This document shows positions 24,882 through 34,482 of a stretch of 57,931 nt of DNA, one piece after another (position 1 is the stretch's first letter; every line of letters starts with the position of its first letter). A program made the position numbers and the translations under genes. Source of the DNA: Synechococcus sp. CS-1325. Its GTDB lineage: Bacteria > Cyanobacteriota > Cyanobacteriia > PCC-6307 > Cyanobiaceae. The stretch covers positions 1-57,931 of the forward strand of contig JAHLYW010000039.1 in assembly GCA_025128135.1 (NCBI GenBank), written 5' to 3'. The notes below the pieces were generated by a model. The model had not been told where the DNA came from, searched no databases, and saw nothing but the letters and a program-made list of their open reading frames with translations.

Positions 24882-26621
24882 ATGCAAGCACAGCAGGGCA
24901 AACTCAAGCTCTCTTTCCCGGCTATGCATCCCGCCAGCCGCTCTTCAAAGGTGCGAGAAGCGATTCGTGAGTTATCGGTTGGAGGTGGCATTGAGGCCAG
25001 AGGGGCGATTTTTACCAAACCAGAAGTTGTCGACTTCATCCTTGATTTATCTGGCTACAAGGCTTCAACTGATCTCACGCAACTCAGGTTTCTGGAGCCC
25101 TCTTTTGGCGGTGGGGACTTTTTGATCCCAGCGGTTCGAAGGATCTTTGCTTCATGGCGTACACACAGATCACGAAATCCCACTAGAGCAGAACTTGCGA
25201 GCTCAATCGTTGCCTTTGAGCTTCACAAGCACACATTTGATCAAACTCGCGATGTAATCTCCAGCCTCTTGATTCAAGAGGGCCTCTCGGCAGATGATGC
25301 AGAGGTGCTCGTAGGCATGTGGTTGCATCATGACGATTTCCTTCTTGCGCCGATTGATGGCGATTTCGACTTCGTTGTTGGAAATCCTCCGTACGTTCGC
25401 CAGGAGCTGATCCCGGCGGCCCTGCTTAGGGAATACCGCTGCAGATTCAGCACACTTTATGATCGAGCTGATATCTATATCCCATTTATTGAGCGCTCCC
25501 TTGGGTTGCTTGGCTCAACTGGAGTGCTGGGATTCATTTGTGCTGACCGCTGGATGAAGAATAAGTATGGCGGTCCGCTCAGAAGGCTAGTTTCGGATAG
25601 CTATCATCTGAAGATGCATGTTGACATGTCTGATACGCAGGCATTTCAATCTGATGTGATTGCTTATCCTGCAATCACAGTGATCTCAAGAGAGCCCTCA
25701 GGCCCCACGTGTATCGCGCGACAGCCGATCATTAGCAGGGCGTCTCTTGAAGGCCTTGCCCAGGAGCTCACGTCTGCTGATCATGTGTTTAGTGAGAGGG
25801 TGCATCTTGCAATTGGTGTGGCGAAGAGCTCTGAACCATGGCTTTTATCTGGTGCCAATCAGATTGAGCTGATCAGGCGCCTGGAGAATCAGTTCCCCTC
25901 ACTTGAAGAAGCAGGCTGCAAGGTTGGCATCGGTGTGGCAACAGGAGCTGATCGTGCCTTTATCGCTGACGACGCTAGGCTTGATGTTGAAGCCGACCGC
26001 AAGCTCCCCCTTGTAAGAACCAGGGACATTGCCAGCGGTGAAGTTCAATGGTTGGGCAAGGCGATCATCAATCCGTTCAATGAAGACGGAAGCTTGGTGA
26101 ACTTATCCGACTATCCCAAGCTCAATCGCTATCTGGAGGCCCGCAGGGCCACTATTATGAGCCGCCATTGCGCAAAACGCAATCCTCGGTACTGGTATCG
26201 AACTATTGATCGCATTACGCCTTCTCTTTCCTGCAAGCCAAAACTCCTAGTGCCAGACATAAAGGGCGAGTCTCATGTTGTCTATGAAGATGGCCAGTTC
26301 TATCCCCACCACAATCTTTATTACATAGTTTCAGATGAGTGGGATCTGCGTAGTCTCCAGGCTGTGTTGTTGTCTTCGTTGTCTCGTGCCTTTGTTTCCA
26401 CGTATTCAACAAAGATGAGAGGAGGCTTCCTTCGGTTCCAGGCTCAGTACTTGCGCCGAATTCGGATACCGGTATGGGGATCTCTCTCTGTGCCGATGAA
26501 GCAGGAGTTGGCCGATGCGGCTGTTTCCAGGGATATCTCTGCTTGCAACAGGGCCGTTGGCAAGCTTTATGGCCTGAGCCCTGCCGACATGAGCACCTTG
26601 CACTGTGCCGCCACTGCATGA
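24882..26621 (+). CDS. Type II N6-adenine DNA methyltransferase (XhoI/PaeR7I-type)
   Basis: A DNA adenine methyltransferase of 579 residues. The SAM-binding motif I region is [12 protein letters not shown] (about 70-81) and the catalytic motif IV is NPPY (168-171), preceded by DFVVG. The C-terminal half, with [20 protein letters not shown] and [20 protein letters not shown] then [10 protein letters not shown], is the target-recognition region of gamma-type enzymes related to the PstI/PaeR7I group. Starts at ATG 24882 or ATG 24924 are both possible. Its stop overlaps the start of the endonuclease gene (ATGA). It is predicted to protect CTCGAG sites, based on the partner nuclease. Confidence 0.85.
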   Translation: MQAQQGKLKLSFPAMHPASRSSKVREAIRELSVGGGIEARGAIFTKPEVVDFILDLSGYKASTDLTQLRFLEPSFGGGDFLIPAVRRIFASWRTHRSRNPTRAELASSIVAFELHKHTFDQTRDVISSLLIQEGLSADDAEVLVGMWLHHDDFLLAPIDGDFDFVVGNPPYVRQELIPAALLREYRCRFSTLYDRADIYIPFIERSLGLLGSTGVLGFICADRWMKNKYGGPLRRLVSDSYHLKMHVDMSDTQAFQSDVIAYPAITVISREPSGPTCIARQPIISRASLEGLAQELTSADHVFSERVHLAIGVAKSSEPWLLSGANQIELIRRLENQFPSLEEAGCKVGIGVATGADRAFIADDARLDVEADRKLPLVRTRDIASGEVQWLGKAIINPFNEDGSLVNLSDYPKLNRYLEARRATIMSRHCAKRNPRYWYRTIDRITPSLSCKPKLLVPDIKGESHVVYEDGQFYPHHNLYYIVSDEWDLRSLQAVLLSSLSRAFVSTYSTKMRGGFLRFQAQYLRRIRIPVWGSLSVPMKQELADAAVSRDISACNRAVGKLYGLSPADMSTLHCAATA

Positions 26622-27355
26622 CCCTAGATCTGGCCGGCTATAAGGAGAAAGCTCACAAGGCGGTGAAAGAGTTCTGGGGCAATCGCGATGCCGCAAGACA
26701 GCGCCAACTCGCCTCCGGCAATGTGGATCAAGGGGAGCGGGCTGGTGTGACGGCAGGCAAGAACATGGATGGTTTCCTGTCCCTGGTGATCGATGTTGTC
26801 AACTTGAATGGTCTGGCTCATGCCGATGTACATGTCAATCGAGCAATGCTCACCCTGCCTGGATTCTTCCGGCCAACCAAGCTTTGGGACTTAGTGGTGC
26901 TCCATCGTGGCGAGCTGATTGCTGCGGTTGAACTGAAGAGCCAGGTTGGATCCTTTGGCAACAACTTCAACAATCGGACAGAAGAAGCCATCGGCACGGC
27001 TCATGACCTTTGGACCGCCTATCGAGAAGGTGCTCTTGGTAATCAGCCCAGGCCTTTCGTGGGATGGCTGATGATGGTCGAAGATGCGCCTGGTTCACGC
27101 AGGCCTATTAGAGATGCCTCGCATCACTTCCCAGTTCTTCCCGAGTTCCAGGGCACCTCTTATCTCGACAGATATGACCTTCTCTGTCAGAAACTCATGA
27201 GAGAGGGGTTGTACAGCTCCGCATGCCTTCTCGCCTCTCCAAGAGAGGCGGCCCTTTCCGGCGAGTTTTCTGAGCTCTCCCCGATGACCAGCCTCAAGAC
27301 GTTCATCACATCGCTGGCTGGCCACATCGCATCAGAAACTTCTCGGCTTGCTTGA
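26618..27355 (+). CDS. Type II restriction endonuclease, XhoI/PaeR7I family
   Basis: A 245-residue nuclease, the size of XhoI and PaeR7I. It carries their N-terminal block ([20 protein letters not shown], then [15 protein letters not shown]). The PD-(D/E)xK active site is [20 protein letters not shown], with Asp91, Glu105 and Lys107. By family the target is CTCGAG, cut to leave TCGA overhangs. The start ATG (26618) overlaps the methyltransferase stop as ATGA, so nuclease synthesis should depend on translation of the methyltransferase. CTCGAG occurs several times in this window (for example near 6206, 14584 and 29016), so these sites must be methylated if the nuclease is active. Confidence 0.88.
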   Translation: MTLDLAGYKEKAHKAVKEFWGNRDAARQRQLASGNVDQGERAGVTAGKNMDGFLSLVIDVVNLNGLAHADVHVNRAMLTLPGFFRPTKLWDLVVLHRGELIAAVELKSQVGSFGNNFNNRTEEAIGTAHDLWTAYREGALGNQPRPFVGWLMMVEDAPGSRRPIRDASHHFPVLPEFQGTSYLDRYDLLCQKLMREGLYSSACLLASPREAALSGEFSELSPMTSLKTFITSLAGHIASETSRLA

Positions 27356-27444
27356 CCATGCTCTAGCTGCACTGGTCAGCTGTGGTTAAGCCATCAGTGA
27401 TCACCAGTAGATCCTCCAACTGCATCCCAAGCAGTCAACTCTCG

Positions 27445-28188
27445 TCAAGGCGCCAACCGCGCCTTATGCAACCGACTCTTCTCATACCACTCCGCAAACT
27501 CCGGCACCCATTGCTGAAGGTGCGGCCACATCAGATCGCAGAGCTCGCGAATCTCCTGCTGGGCATCGAGCTTGGCGCGTAGATCGAGGAAATGCAGGAA
27601 AGCCCGCAGCGTGAAGCTCACCACGAAGTGCTGGCGGTAGTCGAACGGCAGAATGCCGCGAGCGTGCTCTTCGGCATAGCCGGCATCCAGTAGATCGCGG
27701 TAGCGCGCGGCTGCGGCGCGGCAGATCTCCAGATCGATGGCTCGCTGCGTTGCGTCGTAGTTGTATTTCTTGCCTTGGCGGTCGCTATAGGCGCCAACGG
27801 GCCTTAGGTAGAACACTTCTTCCAGGTCTATTTCACCCTTTGCAGCCCTGGAGATTCGCTCGCCCGTATATCTCATCGACTGCACATCGAAGCTCACGCC
27901 AACACGATGGGTGCGCGCCTGTTGCATCACCGAATGGGGGAACCAGCCCACGTTCAGCACGATCTGGGCGTGCTCCAGCGGGCCGTAGTGGCCCCGTTCG
28001 CCGGCCAGCAGGCGTTTCACGCAGATGGCGCCCGCCGTCTGCTCATCGGGCCACTCGGCTCGATCGGAGGCCACGAATCCTTCCGAATAGTCCTGATGCA
28101 TGCCGGCATACACGCACTGCTGCGGGTTGGGCGTTGCGGCGATCAGCTCCACCCGGAAACGGGGATCCATCGGCGTGAATTCAGCCAT
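27445..28188 (-). CDS. thyX: Flavin-dependent thymidylate synthase
   Basis: ThyX makes dTMP from dUMP using FAD and methylene-tetrahydrofolate. The start is ATG 28188 (MAEFTPMDPRFRVELIAATP), which fits the family; the earlier GTG at 28224 adds an unlikely prefix. Typical blocks are HYGPLEHAQIVLNVGWFPHS and LRAFLHFLDLRAKLDAQQEI. The ThyX signature is the variant RTHRVGVSFDVQSMRYTGER instead of a strict RHRx7S. The end lies 89 bases from the restriction island, so this gene marks the island's right border. It overlaps the upstream txlA-like gene by 8 bases. Confidence 0.93.
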   Translation of the reverse strand: MAEFTPMDPRFRVELIAATPNPQQCVYAGMHQDYSEGFVASDRAEWPDEQTAGAICVKRLLAGERGHYGPLEHAQIVLNVGWFPHSVMQQARTHRVGVSFDVQSMRYTGERISRAAKGEIDLEEVFYLRPVGAYSDRQGKKYNYDATQRAIDLEICRAAAARYRDLLDAGYAEEHARGILPFDYRQHFVVSFTLRAFLHFLDLRAKLDAQQEIRELCDLMWPHLQQWVPEFAEWYEKSRLHKARLAP

Positions 28189-28735
28189 GACTGCGGGGTC
28201 CCGCCACGGGTGTGCTGGCGACATCGAGCTGGCTGAGCGAGCCCACCCCGGCCAGGCGCGGCAGCGGCTTGCCGGCGATCAGGGCAGTGGCGATGGCGTC
28301 GAGTTCGGCGAGGCTGCGGCCGCCGAGGGAGCGGCCCACCGACTGGCCTTCGCGATCGAAGAACTCAAGCTGGGGAATGCCGTTCACGTCGTAACGCTCG
28401 ATCTCGGCAGCCCAGCGGGGGTTGTCCACGTTGAGCAGCACCACATCGAGGGCGCCGCGGTGCTTGGTTTCGATCGCTTCGACGGCCGGGGCCATCGAAC
28501 GGCACACCGCACACCAATCGGCATAGAACTCCAGGATCGTCGGCCGACCGTTGGCCAGGGCAACGGGCAGCTCCAGGGAACGGCGAGCCATCTGCTCGAG
28601 CGGTGCCTGGGGCTGAAGGCCACCCCGCAGCTGGAAGAGGAGCAGGCCCAGGGCGGCGGCGATCGCAGCCAGCAGGATCCGCTCTCGCCTCCCCAGCGGG
28701 GAGGGCGCCGGGTCTTTGCTGTTCGGCTCGGTCAT
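28181..28735 (-). CDS. txlA: Membrane-anchored thioredoxin-like protein (HCF164/TxlA type)
   Basis: A protein of 184 residues starting at ATG 28735 (MTEPNSKDPAPSPLGRRERI). One N-terminal transmembrane helix ([16 protein letters not shown]) is followed by a thioredoxin domain with active site ADWCAVCRSMAP (CxxC). The cis-Pro region is NGIPQLEFFDREG. Cyanobacterial and chloroplast relatives reduce apocytochromes in the thylakoid lumen for cytochrome b6f assembly. It is co-transcribed with thyX (overlap) and divergent from the ferredoxin gene, with 95 bases between starts. Confidence 0.88.
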   Translation of the reverse strand: MTEPNSKDPAPSPLGRRERILLAAIAAALGLLLFQLRGGLQPQAPLEQMARRSLELPVALANGRPTILEFYADWCAVCRSMAPAVEAIETKHRGALDVVLLNVDNPRWAAEIERYDVNGIPQLEFFDREGQSVGRSLGGRSLAELDAIATALIAGKPLPRLAGVGSLSQLDVASTPVAGPRSHG

Positions 28736-28830
28736 GGCGCCTTCCGGATCAGGCTCGGCTGCGTTGCACTCTGGCAGCAGCGCCAAAGCTGCTGCCGCGT
28801 CAAACTGAGCTCAAGCGGCATCTGCCAACG

Positions 28831-29247
28831 GTGAAGCACCGTCTCACCATCCACTTCCCCAGCGAGGCGGTGCACCAGCCGATCACCTACCGGCTGGCGG
28901 TGGATTTTGATGTGGCCGCCAAGATCCTCAGGGCCCAGATCGCTCCCAACCGCAGCGGCACCATGGTGGTGGAGTTGTCCGGCGACATCGACGAACTGGC
29001 CGCCGCCGAGCACTGGCTCGAGGGCATCGGCCTGGAGCTCGACCGCGCCCAGGGGGAGATCCGGATCGACCGCGAACGCTGCGTCGACTGCGGCCTCTGC
29101 ACCAGCGTCTGCCCCAGCGGCGCCCTGGCCATCGGCTTGCCCGACTGGCGGCTCGGCTTCGATGCCCAGCGCTGCCTGGTCTGCGAACAGTGCATCCCCA
29201 GCTGTCCGTTCGAAGCGATCAACCTGGTCCTGACAACCCGATGCTGA
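28831..29247 (+). CDS. NIL-domain ferredoxin with two [4Fe-4S] motifs
   Basis: A 138-residue protein from GTG 28831. The N-terminal NIL domain (about 1-72; HRLTIHFPSEAV to LEGIGLELDRAQGEIRIDRE) is the small ligand domain known from methionine transporters. The C-terminal half has RCVDCGLCTSVCPSGAL and RCLVCEQCIPSCPFEAI, two CxxCxxCxxxCP motifs for [4Fe-4S] clusters. Such NIL-ferredoxins are common in phototrophs; a role in electron transfer linked to sulfur or methionine metabolism has been proposed. Its stop overlaps the start of the next gene (ATGCTGA). Confidence 0.88.
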   Translation: MKHRLTIHFPSEAVHQPITYRLAVDFDVAAKILRAQIAPNRSGTMVVELSGDIDELAAAEHWLEGIGLELDRAQGEIRIDRERCVDCGLCTSVCPSGALAIGLPDWRLGFDAQRCLVCEQCIPSCPFEAINLVLTTRC

Positions 29248-29765
29248 AATCGCTTTCCACGGGCCTGGGCAAGGCGGTGCTGGGCTTCACCCTGCTGCCT
29301 TTGCGGGCTCCGTTGCTGCTGCTGTTGCTCGTCGTCAGCGTCTACCTCGGCATTCACTGGTCGGATCAGGAGGGGCCTGTCCGGGTCACCCATCTGGACC
29401 TTGAAACCGCCCGGCAGATCTACTGGTCGGCGGAGTGCTTCCAGGCCGTCACGGTGGTGGTGCTCTGCAGCATGCCGGATCTGCTGCTGCGCCAGCTCTC
29501 GTCGATCATGGCCGCCAGCCGGGTGATGACGCTGGTGGTCAGCCTGTTTCTGGTGACGGTTGCCGGCCTCTACCTGCTGAGGCTGAGCGCTCTGGCTGAC
29601 GTGATGATCCTGGCCACAGCGGTGCTGCTGGCACGGCTGGACCTCACCCGCATCCGGGTGGTGCCGCCCCCCATCTACGGCGCGATCGGACTGAGCGCCT
29701 ATGTGATGGCCGGGGTGTGGCTGGGGCGCCTCTGGCATCAATCCGGCCAGATGCTCGGCACCTAG
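29241..29765 (+). CDS. Hypothetical membrane protein with 4-5 helices
   Basis: A 174-residue protein from ATG 29241, overlapping the ferredoxin stop. Transmembrane segments are visible at about 18-35 (PLRAPLLLLLLVVSVYLGIH), 68-80, 92-112 (VMTLVVSLFLVTVAGLYLL), 115-130 and 143-162 (YGAIGLSAYVMAGVWLGRLW). An acidic/polar loop follows the first helix. I recognise no family. The coupling to the ferredoxin suggests a shared process. Its end overlaps the convergent lytic transglycosylase by 4 bases. Confidence 0.7.
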   Translation: MLKSLSTGLGKAVLGFTLLPLRAPLLLLLLVVSVYLGIHWSDQEGPVRVTHLDLETARQIYWSAECFQAVTVVVLCSMPDLLLRQLSSIMAASRVMTLVVSLFLVTVAGLYLLRLSALADVMILATAVLLARLDLTRIRVVPPPIYGAIGLSAYVMAGVWLGRLWHQSGQMLGT

Positions 29766-31822
29766 CAGCCCCGCACCGACAGCTGCTGATAACTCCAGAG
29801 GTTGCCCAGCACTTTCTTGGCATACAGACGGGTTTCCGGGTAGGGGATGGCCTCCACCCACAATTCCGGCTCCAGCTCGAGCGTGGGGTTCCGCCAGCCC
29901 TGCACGGCACCGGGACCGGCGTTGTAGCTGGCAATTGTGAGGAACGGATTCCCCTGCCACTGCCGCAGCAACAGGGCCAGATAACGGGCGCCCAGCTCGG
30001 CGTTGAGCTCCGGTTGGCGCAACTGGTCTTCGCTCACCGGGGCACCGGCCAGCTCCGCAGCGGTGGCCGGCATCACCTGGAGCAAGCCGATGGCACCCGC
30101 CGGAGAGGCCACCCCGGCCGTGAAGCGCGACTCCTGTTTCGCGACGGCCAGCAGCAGCGTGGGATCCAGGCCGGCCGCAGCCGCCGCACCGGCAAAGGTC
30201 GCCCCGTGCCGAACCGGGTGAAGGGAACGCTCCAGCGGAAGGGCGACCGGGCAACGGGCACCGATCCAGCGCAACTGGGCCTGCTCCAGCTGGGCCAGGC
30301 CCATCCAGTCGTCGCCCACCCCCTGGCGCAGCCGACCCTCGACGATCAGGGGCGCTGGCGCCATCGGGGTCCGGCTGCCGCGCTGGTGCCGCCACTCCTC
30401 CCAGGCCTCCAGGGGCTGATCGAGCCGCCAGAGGCGATCGAGCCGGGGCTGGCCGCTGCCGAGCGGCTGCCAGACGGATGGCGCCAGGGGCGCCGCCTGG
30501 GGGTCTGCCTTCAGCCGCAGGGGAGGCCGCTCCTCCCCCAGCCGCACCACGGCCCGCCAGCCGTAGTAGCCCCAGGGTGAGCGCTGCAGCAGCTGCCGCC
30601 AGTGGTACCGAGCCTGCTCCTCCTGCCCCAGCCGCTGCTCGGCGAAACCCAGCCAGAACAACTGACGTACCGCCAGGGGGGTGGGCAGGCGATCGGGGGA
30701 CAGGACCTTCAGAATCGCCGCGGCCTGGGCCCATTCCCTTTTCAGCAGCCGCTGGCGGGCCAGCTCCCAGGAGAGATCCCAGCTGGCCGGATCCACCGGC
30801 CAGCGCGCCAGCACCTCCCGCCAGGCCCGTTCACCCTCGAAGGCCTGGCGGGCCTGGACCGGCGCGGTCTGGCGCAGGGCCGGGGGCAGCTGGGCCAGCA
30901 GCGCCAGAGCGGCAGGGCCGGGACGCTCGCTGAGCAGCCGGGCTGCCTCGGCCGCCTCCGGGCTGGTGGGCCAGTGCCGGCTCAACCCCAGCAGCCGCTT
31001 CTCCCCCTCGGCCGGCTGGGTCGACGTTCCCTTCAACAGCGCCCGTCCCAGGGCGAGTTCGGTGCCGACGGAGCCGCGCCGGGGACCCAGGCAGCTCAGG
31101 GCGCCGGCCCCATCACCCAGCTGGGCGAGGGCGCCGGCGAGCTCGTTGCGCTCAGCGGCGCCGAAACCGCCTGAGCCAGATCCGGCGCCGGAGCGGCAGA
31201 CCTGGCGGATGCGCGCCTCGGCACCGGGCCAGCGCGCCCCCCAGCGGGCCAGGTGCAGAGCGCCGCCGGGACCCGCCTCCAGGGCGGCGGCCAGGGCGGC
31301 GGGATGGGCCGGGAAACGCTTCAGCAGCGCTGCACGCTGACCTGGCTCCGTGCGGCCGAGCGCATAGAGCGCGTCGGCACTGGCCGCTGCCGCTGGAAAT
31401 CGCCGCGCCAGCTGACGCCAGAGCTGCTGGGCCCGGGGAACCTGACCCAGAGCTTCAGCCGCCTGGGCATCGAGCTTCAGCACCAGCGCAGCCAGTGGAT
31501 CGCCCCCCCAGCCCTGGCCACGCAGCAGGCGACGGCGACGGGCTGGATCGGCTCCAGCTCCCACCAGCAGCAGGCTGGCCTCGCGGCGGCGGTCGGGGTC
31601 GGGATCCAGCAGCCGGATCAGCTCCAGCTGGGCCGCCGGGGTGGCAGGGGTGGGCTGGGGCCGCAGCAGCAGGGCCTGGCGGCCGATCAGCAGCAGGGCC
31701 CAGCTGCCGAAAACCGTGAGGGCAAGGATCGGCAGACCCCGGGCCGGAGCTGGTGGCGGCAGCACCAACCCGCTCGGTGTGGGCGACGGCTGCGGGCAGG
31801 GAGCTGCCGGGATGTTCCTCAT
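29762..31822 (-). CDS. slt: Soluble lytic murein transglycosylase (Slt-like)
   Basis: A peptidoglycan lytic transglycosylase of 686 residues. The start is ATG 31822 (MRNIPAAPCPQPSPTPS); the frame extends further upstream only as Pro/Arg-rich antisense. An N-terminal membrane anchor (LPILALTVFGSWALLLIG) is followed by a long alpha-helical solenoid (U/L-type, about 60-500). The GH23 domain has KQESRFTAGVASPAGAIGLL with catalytic Glu, QVMPATAAELAG, and the conserved SYNAGPGAVQGW. It should cleave between MurNAc and GlcNAc to form 1,6-anhydro ends. It is convergent with the membrane protein gene and divergent from the 31858 gene. Confidence 0.9.
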   Translation of the reverse strand: MRNIPAAPCPQPSPTPSGLVLPPPAPARGLPILALTVFGSWALLLIGRQALLLRPQPTPATPAAQLELIRLLDPDPDRRREASLLLVGAGADPARRRRLLRGQGWGGDPLAALVLKLDAQAAEALGQVPRAQQLWRQLARRFPAAAASADALYALGRTEPGQRAALLKRFPAHPAALAAALEAGPGGALHLARWGARWPGAEARIRQVCRSGAGSGSGGFGAAERNELAGALAQLGDGAGALSCLGPRRGSVGTELALGRALLKGTSTQPAEGEKRLLGLSRHWPTSPEAAEAARLLSERPGPAALALLAQLPPALRQTAPVQARQAFEGERAWREVLARWPVDPASWDLSWELARQRLLKREWAQAAAILKVLSPDRLPTPLAVRQLFWLGFAEQRLGQEEQARYHWRQLLQRSPWGYYGWRAVVRLGEERPPLRLKADPQAAPLAPSVWQPLGSGQPRLDRLWRLDQPLEAWEEWRHQRGSRTPMAPAPLIVEGRLRQGVGDDWMGLAQLEQAQLRWIGARCPVALPLERSLHPVRHGATFAGAAAAAGLDPTLLLAVAKQESRFTAGVASPAGAIGLLQVMPATAAELAGAPVSEDQLRQPELNAELGARYLALLLRQWQGNPFLTIASYNAGPGAVQGWRNPTLELEPELWVEAIPYPETRLYAKKVLGNLWSYQQLSVRGC

Positions 31823-31857
31823 GGCTTGGCATTCTGAAGGGGCGCCATGAATCGCCG

Positions 31858-32076
31858 ATGGGCCTGCTTCCCTCCCTGCCACCCCGCTTCTCCACCCTGC
31901 CGGGGGCCTTCCAGCGACGCCGTGCGCTGGCGGTGGTGGCCGGAGCCGCCCTGGTGGTGGGACTGCGCCCGCTCTGGCCCTTTCAGGCCCTGCCGGGCTG
32001 GGTGGTGGGCGGCCTGCTGCTGTGGGCCATCGCCGAGCTGGTGCGCTGGGCCTGGTGGCCCCGTCGGAGCACCTAA
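31858..32076 (+). CDS. Small two-helix membrane protein
   Basis: A 72-residue protein from ATG 31858 ([20 protein letters not shown]). One clear hydrophobic segment ([14 protein letters not shown]) and a second ([17 protein letters not shown]) are separated by a Pro/Trp turn. It ends 14 bases before glmM and is probably co-transcribed with it. The function is unknown. Confidence 0.6.
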   Translation: MGLLPSLPPRFSTLPGAFQRRRALAVVAGAALVVGLRPLWPFQALPGWVVGGLLLWAIAELVRWAWWPRRST

Positions 32077-32090
32077 TCTGCTGGCCAGCA

Positions 32091-33488
32091 ATGGGTGCCT
32101 GGATGACCGAGCTGGCCAGTCTTCCCGTTGGGTTTCCGCTCGGCCCGGCCGCAGCCGGCTTCGGCACCGATGGCATTCGCGGCCGGGTCGGCAGCCAGAT
32201 CACCCCGGCCCTGGCCCTCCAGGTGGGCTACTGGACCGGCCAGGTGCTGCCGCCGGATCGGCCGGTGCTGATCGGGATGGATTCCCGCAGCAGCAGCCCG
32301 ATGCTGGCCGCAGCCCTGACGGCGGGGCTGAGCGCCGCCGGCCGGGACGTCTGGAACCTGGGGCTCTGCCCCACCCCGGCGGTGCCCGGCACGATCCGAC
32401 GGCTCGGGGCGGCCGGCGGGTTGATGGTGTCCGCCAGCCACAACCCGCCTGAAGACAACGGCATCAAACTGTTCGGCAGCACGGGCGCCAAGCTGAGCAG
32501 CCGGGAGCAGGCGGCGATCGAGGCCGGGCTGCGCGGCGATTCCAACGGGGCGATGCTTCACTGCGGGGCGGCCCATCACCGCCCCGACCTGCTGGAGGCG
32601 TACACCGACTCCCTGCTCGCCAGCGTGGCGAACCGGCGCCTTGATGGCTGCGCGATCGTGCTCGATCTCTGCTGGGGATCCGCCACTGCCTGCGGAGAGG
32701 CGGTGTTCAGGGCCCTTGGCGCCGATCTCACCGTGCTGCATGGCCAGCCCGATGGCCGTCGGATCAATGTGGGCTGCGGCAGCACCCAGCTGGAGCCGCT
32801 CCAGCAGGCGGTGCTGGCGGTGGGTGCCGAGATGGGCTTCGCCTTCGATGGCGATGCCGATCGGATGCTGGCGGTGGACGGTAAGGGCAGGGTGGTGGAC
32901 GGCGATCAGGTCCTCTTCCTCTGGGGCGGCGCCCTGCAGGATGCCGCCCGGCTGCCGGACAACCGGCTGGTGGCCACGGTGATGTCCAACCTTGGTTTCG
33001 AGCGGGCCTGGCAGGCCAGGGGCGGCGTGCTCGATCGCACCGCCGTCGGGGATCAACACGTCCATGCCGCCATGGAGGCTAGCGGCGCCGCCCTGGGCGG
33101 CGAGCAATCCGGCCACATCCTCTCGGCCCACCACGGCATGAGCGGCGATGGCCTGCTCACGGCCCTGCAGGTTGCAACCCTGGTGCACAACCGGGGCGGC
33201 TGCCTGGCTGACTGGATGGAGGCCAGTTTCCGCCCCTACCCCCAGCGCCTGATCAACGTCACGGTGCCCGACCGCCAGCGGCGCCAGCAGTGGCAGCAGA
33301 ACGAACCGCTGCGCCTGGCGGTGGAGCAGGCCGAGTCGGCGATGGCCGGCAGCGGTCGGGTGCTGGTGCGCGCCAGCGGCACCGAACCGCTGTTGCGGGT
33401 GATGGTCGAAGCGGCTGAACAGGACGTGGTCGATCACTGGTCAGGGCACCTGGCGGCCTTGGCCCGCCAGCAGCTCAACCCGGCCTGA
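32091..33488 (+). CDS. glmM: Phosphoglucosamine mutase
   Basis: GlmM converts glucosamine-6-P to glucosamine-1-P for UDP-GlcNAc and thus peptidoglycan. Start ATG 32091 or 32103. Family marks are [11 protein letters not shown] at the N-terminus, the phosphoserine loop [17 protein letters not shown] (catalytic Ser at about residue 116), the Mg-binding loop [12 protein letters not shown], the sugar-specificity loop GGEQSGHI and the phosphate-binding loop [14 protein letters not shown]. All key residues are present. The last 14 bases overlap the convergent kinase gene. Confidence 0.94.
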   Translation: MGAWMTELASLPVGFPLGPAAAGFGTDGIRGRVGSQITPALALQVGYWTGQVLPPDRPVLIGMDSRSSSPMLAAALTAGLSAAGRDVWNLGLCPTPAVPGTIRRLGAAGGLMVSASHNPPEDNGIKLFGSTGAKLSSREQAAIEAGLRGDSNGAMLHCGAAHHRPDLLEAYTDSLLASVANRRLDGCAIVLDLCWGSATACGEAVFRALGADLTVLHGQPDGRRINVGCGSTQLEPLQQAVLAVGAEMGFAFDGDADRMLAVDGKGRVVDGDQVLFLWGGALQDAARLPDNRLVATVMSNLGFERAWQARGGVLDRTAVGDQHVHAAMEASGAALGGEQSGHILSAHHGMSGDGLLTALQVATLVHNRGGCLADWMEASFRPYPQRLINVTVPDRQRRQQWQQNEPLRLAVEQAESAMAGSGRVLVRASGTEPLLRVMVEAAEQDVVDHWSGHLAALARQQLNPA

Positions 33489-34482
33489 GCAGAGCCTCCG
33501 CGGCCAGCCAGAGGGCACCCTGGCAGGCGTCACCCCGGGCTGTCACCGCCACGGCGCCTGGCAGCTCGTGCTGCAGGGCCGTGCCATAGGCGGCGGCGAA
33601 CCGGGGCAGATGGGTGAGGGCCCCGCCGACCCCGCAGACCCGGACCCGCTCCAGGGCAAGAGCCCCGGCGACGCCCCGCACCAGGCTGCTCAGGCCCGTG
33701 GCCGAGCGCACCAGCACCGCCTGGGCATCGGCGTCGCCTGCCGCCGCCAGGGCATCCACGGTCGGGGCAAGCCGGGCGAAGCCGGCCGGGCCGAAACCGG
33801 GTTCCACCACCAGGGCCTTGATCCGCTGGGCCGTGATGGCCGCAGCGGTGCTGCCCCCACTGGCATCCGGCGGGACCATCCGGCTCCAGAGCGCTGGCCG
33901 CAATGAGCTGTCGGGGCGGCGCCCATCGGCCATCTCCAGCGACAGGGCCAGGGCATCTCGGCCGATGTCGCAGGCTGAGCCGCAACGGTCCAGCAGCCAG
34001 CCCCAGCCACCGCAACGGTGCTCCAGGCCAGCTGGGTTCCGGCCGAGGGCGATGCAGCCGGTGCCGCTGATCACCACGATGCCCGCACCCGGGCCATGGC
34101 GATCACCGAGGGCGCCGCGCAGGGCCGTGCGCTCATCTCCCGTCACCACCACCTGTCCCAGGGGCAGACCGAGGGCGGCGGCGGCGAGCGCCTCCCCCCG
34201 CTGCTGCACGGCCGCGCCCTGCTCGATCCCACTCGCCCCCACCGCGGCGGCGGCCAGATCGGGCCGAACGGGCCAGGTTCCGGCAGCCATGGCCTGGTGC
34301 AGGCTGCCGGTGAGGGCCGCCGTGAACCGCCCTTCTCCGCCAGCGGCCGCCAGGTGGCTGACGCCCGGACCCTGGCCCTCGGCGAGGACCGTGAGCCGGC
34401 CATCGCCGTGCAGCGCCGCCAGCCGGCAGGTGGTGTGGGTCTGGCCGGCATCGAAGCCGGCCAGCAGGGCCGGCTCAGCCAT
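33475..34482 (-). CDS. BadF/BadG-type ATPase, N-acetylglucosamine-kinase-like
   Basis: A 335-residue protein of the ASKHA (actin/hexokinase) fold. Phosphate-1 motif [19 protein letters not shown], connect motif [14 protein letters not shown], phosphate-2 [13 protein letters not shown] and the adenosine motif [10 protein letters not shown] are visible, as is the [20 protein letters not shown] loop typical of GlcNAc kinases. It may phosphorylate recycled amino sugars, which would fit the neighbouring glmM and lytic transglycosylase. Substrate assignment is inference. It is the last gene of a minus-strand run with ictB, trmB and the FIST gene, overlapping ictB by 8 bases. Confidence 0.75.
   Translation of the reverse strand: MAEPALLAGFDAGQTHTTCRLAALHGDGRLTVLAEGQGPGVSHLAAAGGEGRFTAALTGSLHQAMAAGTWPVRPDLAAAAVGASGIEQGAAVQQRGEALAAAALGLPLGQVVVTGDERTALRGALGDRHGPGAGIVVISGTGCIALGRNPAGLEHRCGGWGWLLDRCGSACDIGRDALALSLEMADGRRPDSSLRPALWSRMVPPDASGGSTAAAITAQRIKALVVEPGFGPAGFARLAPTVDALAAAGDADAQAVLVRSATGLSSLVRGVAGALALERVRVCGVGGALTHLPRFAAAYGTALQHELPGAVAVTARGDACQGALWLAAEALLRPG

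Noticed and set aside
24650..24970. 106-codon plus-strand frame before the methyltransferase
   Set aside because: It overlaps the methyltransferase start in another frame. It has no ribosome-binding site and no protein-like blocks.
33475..33488. glmM/kinase overlap as a fusion or frameshift
   Set aside because: The genes are convergent and share only 14 bases at their stops, so each protein is complete.
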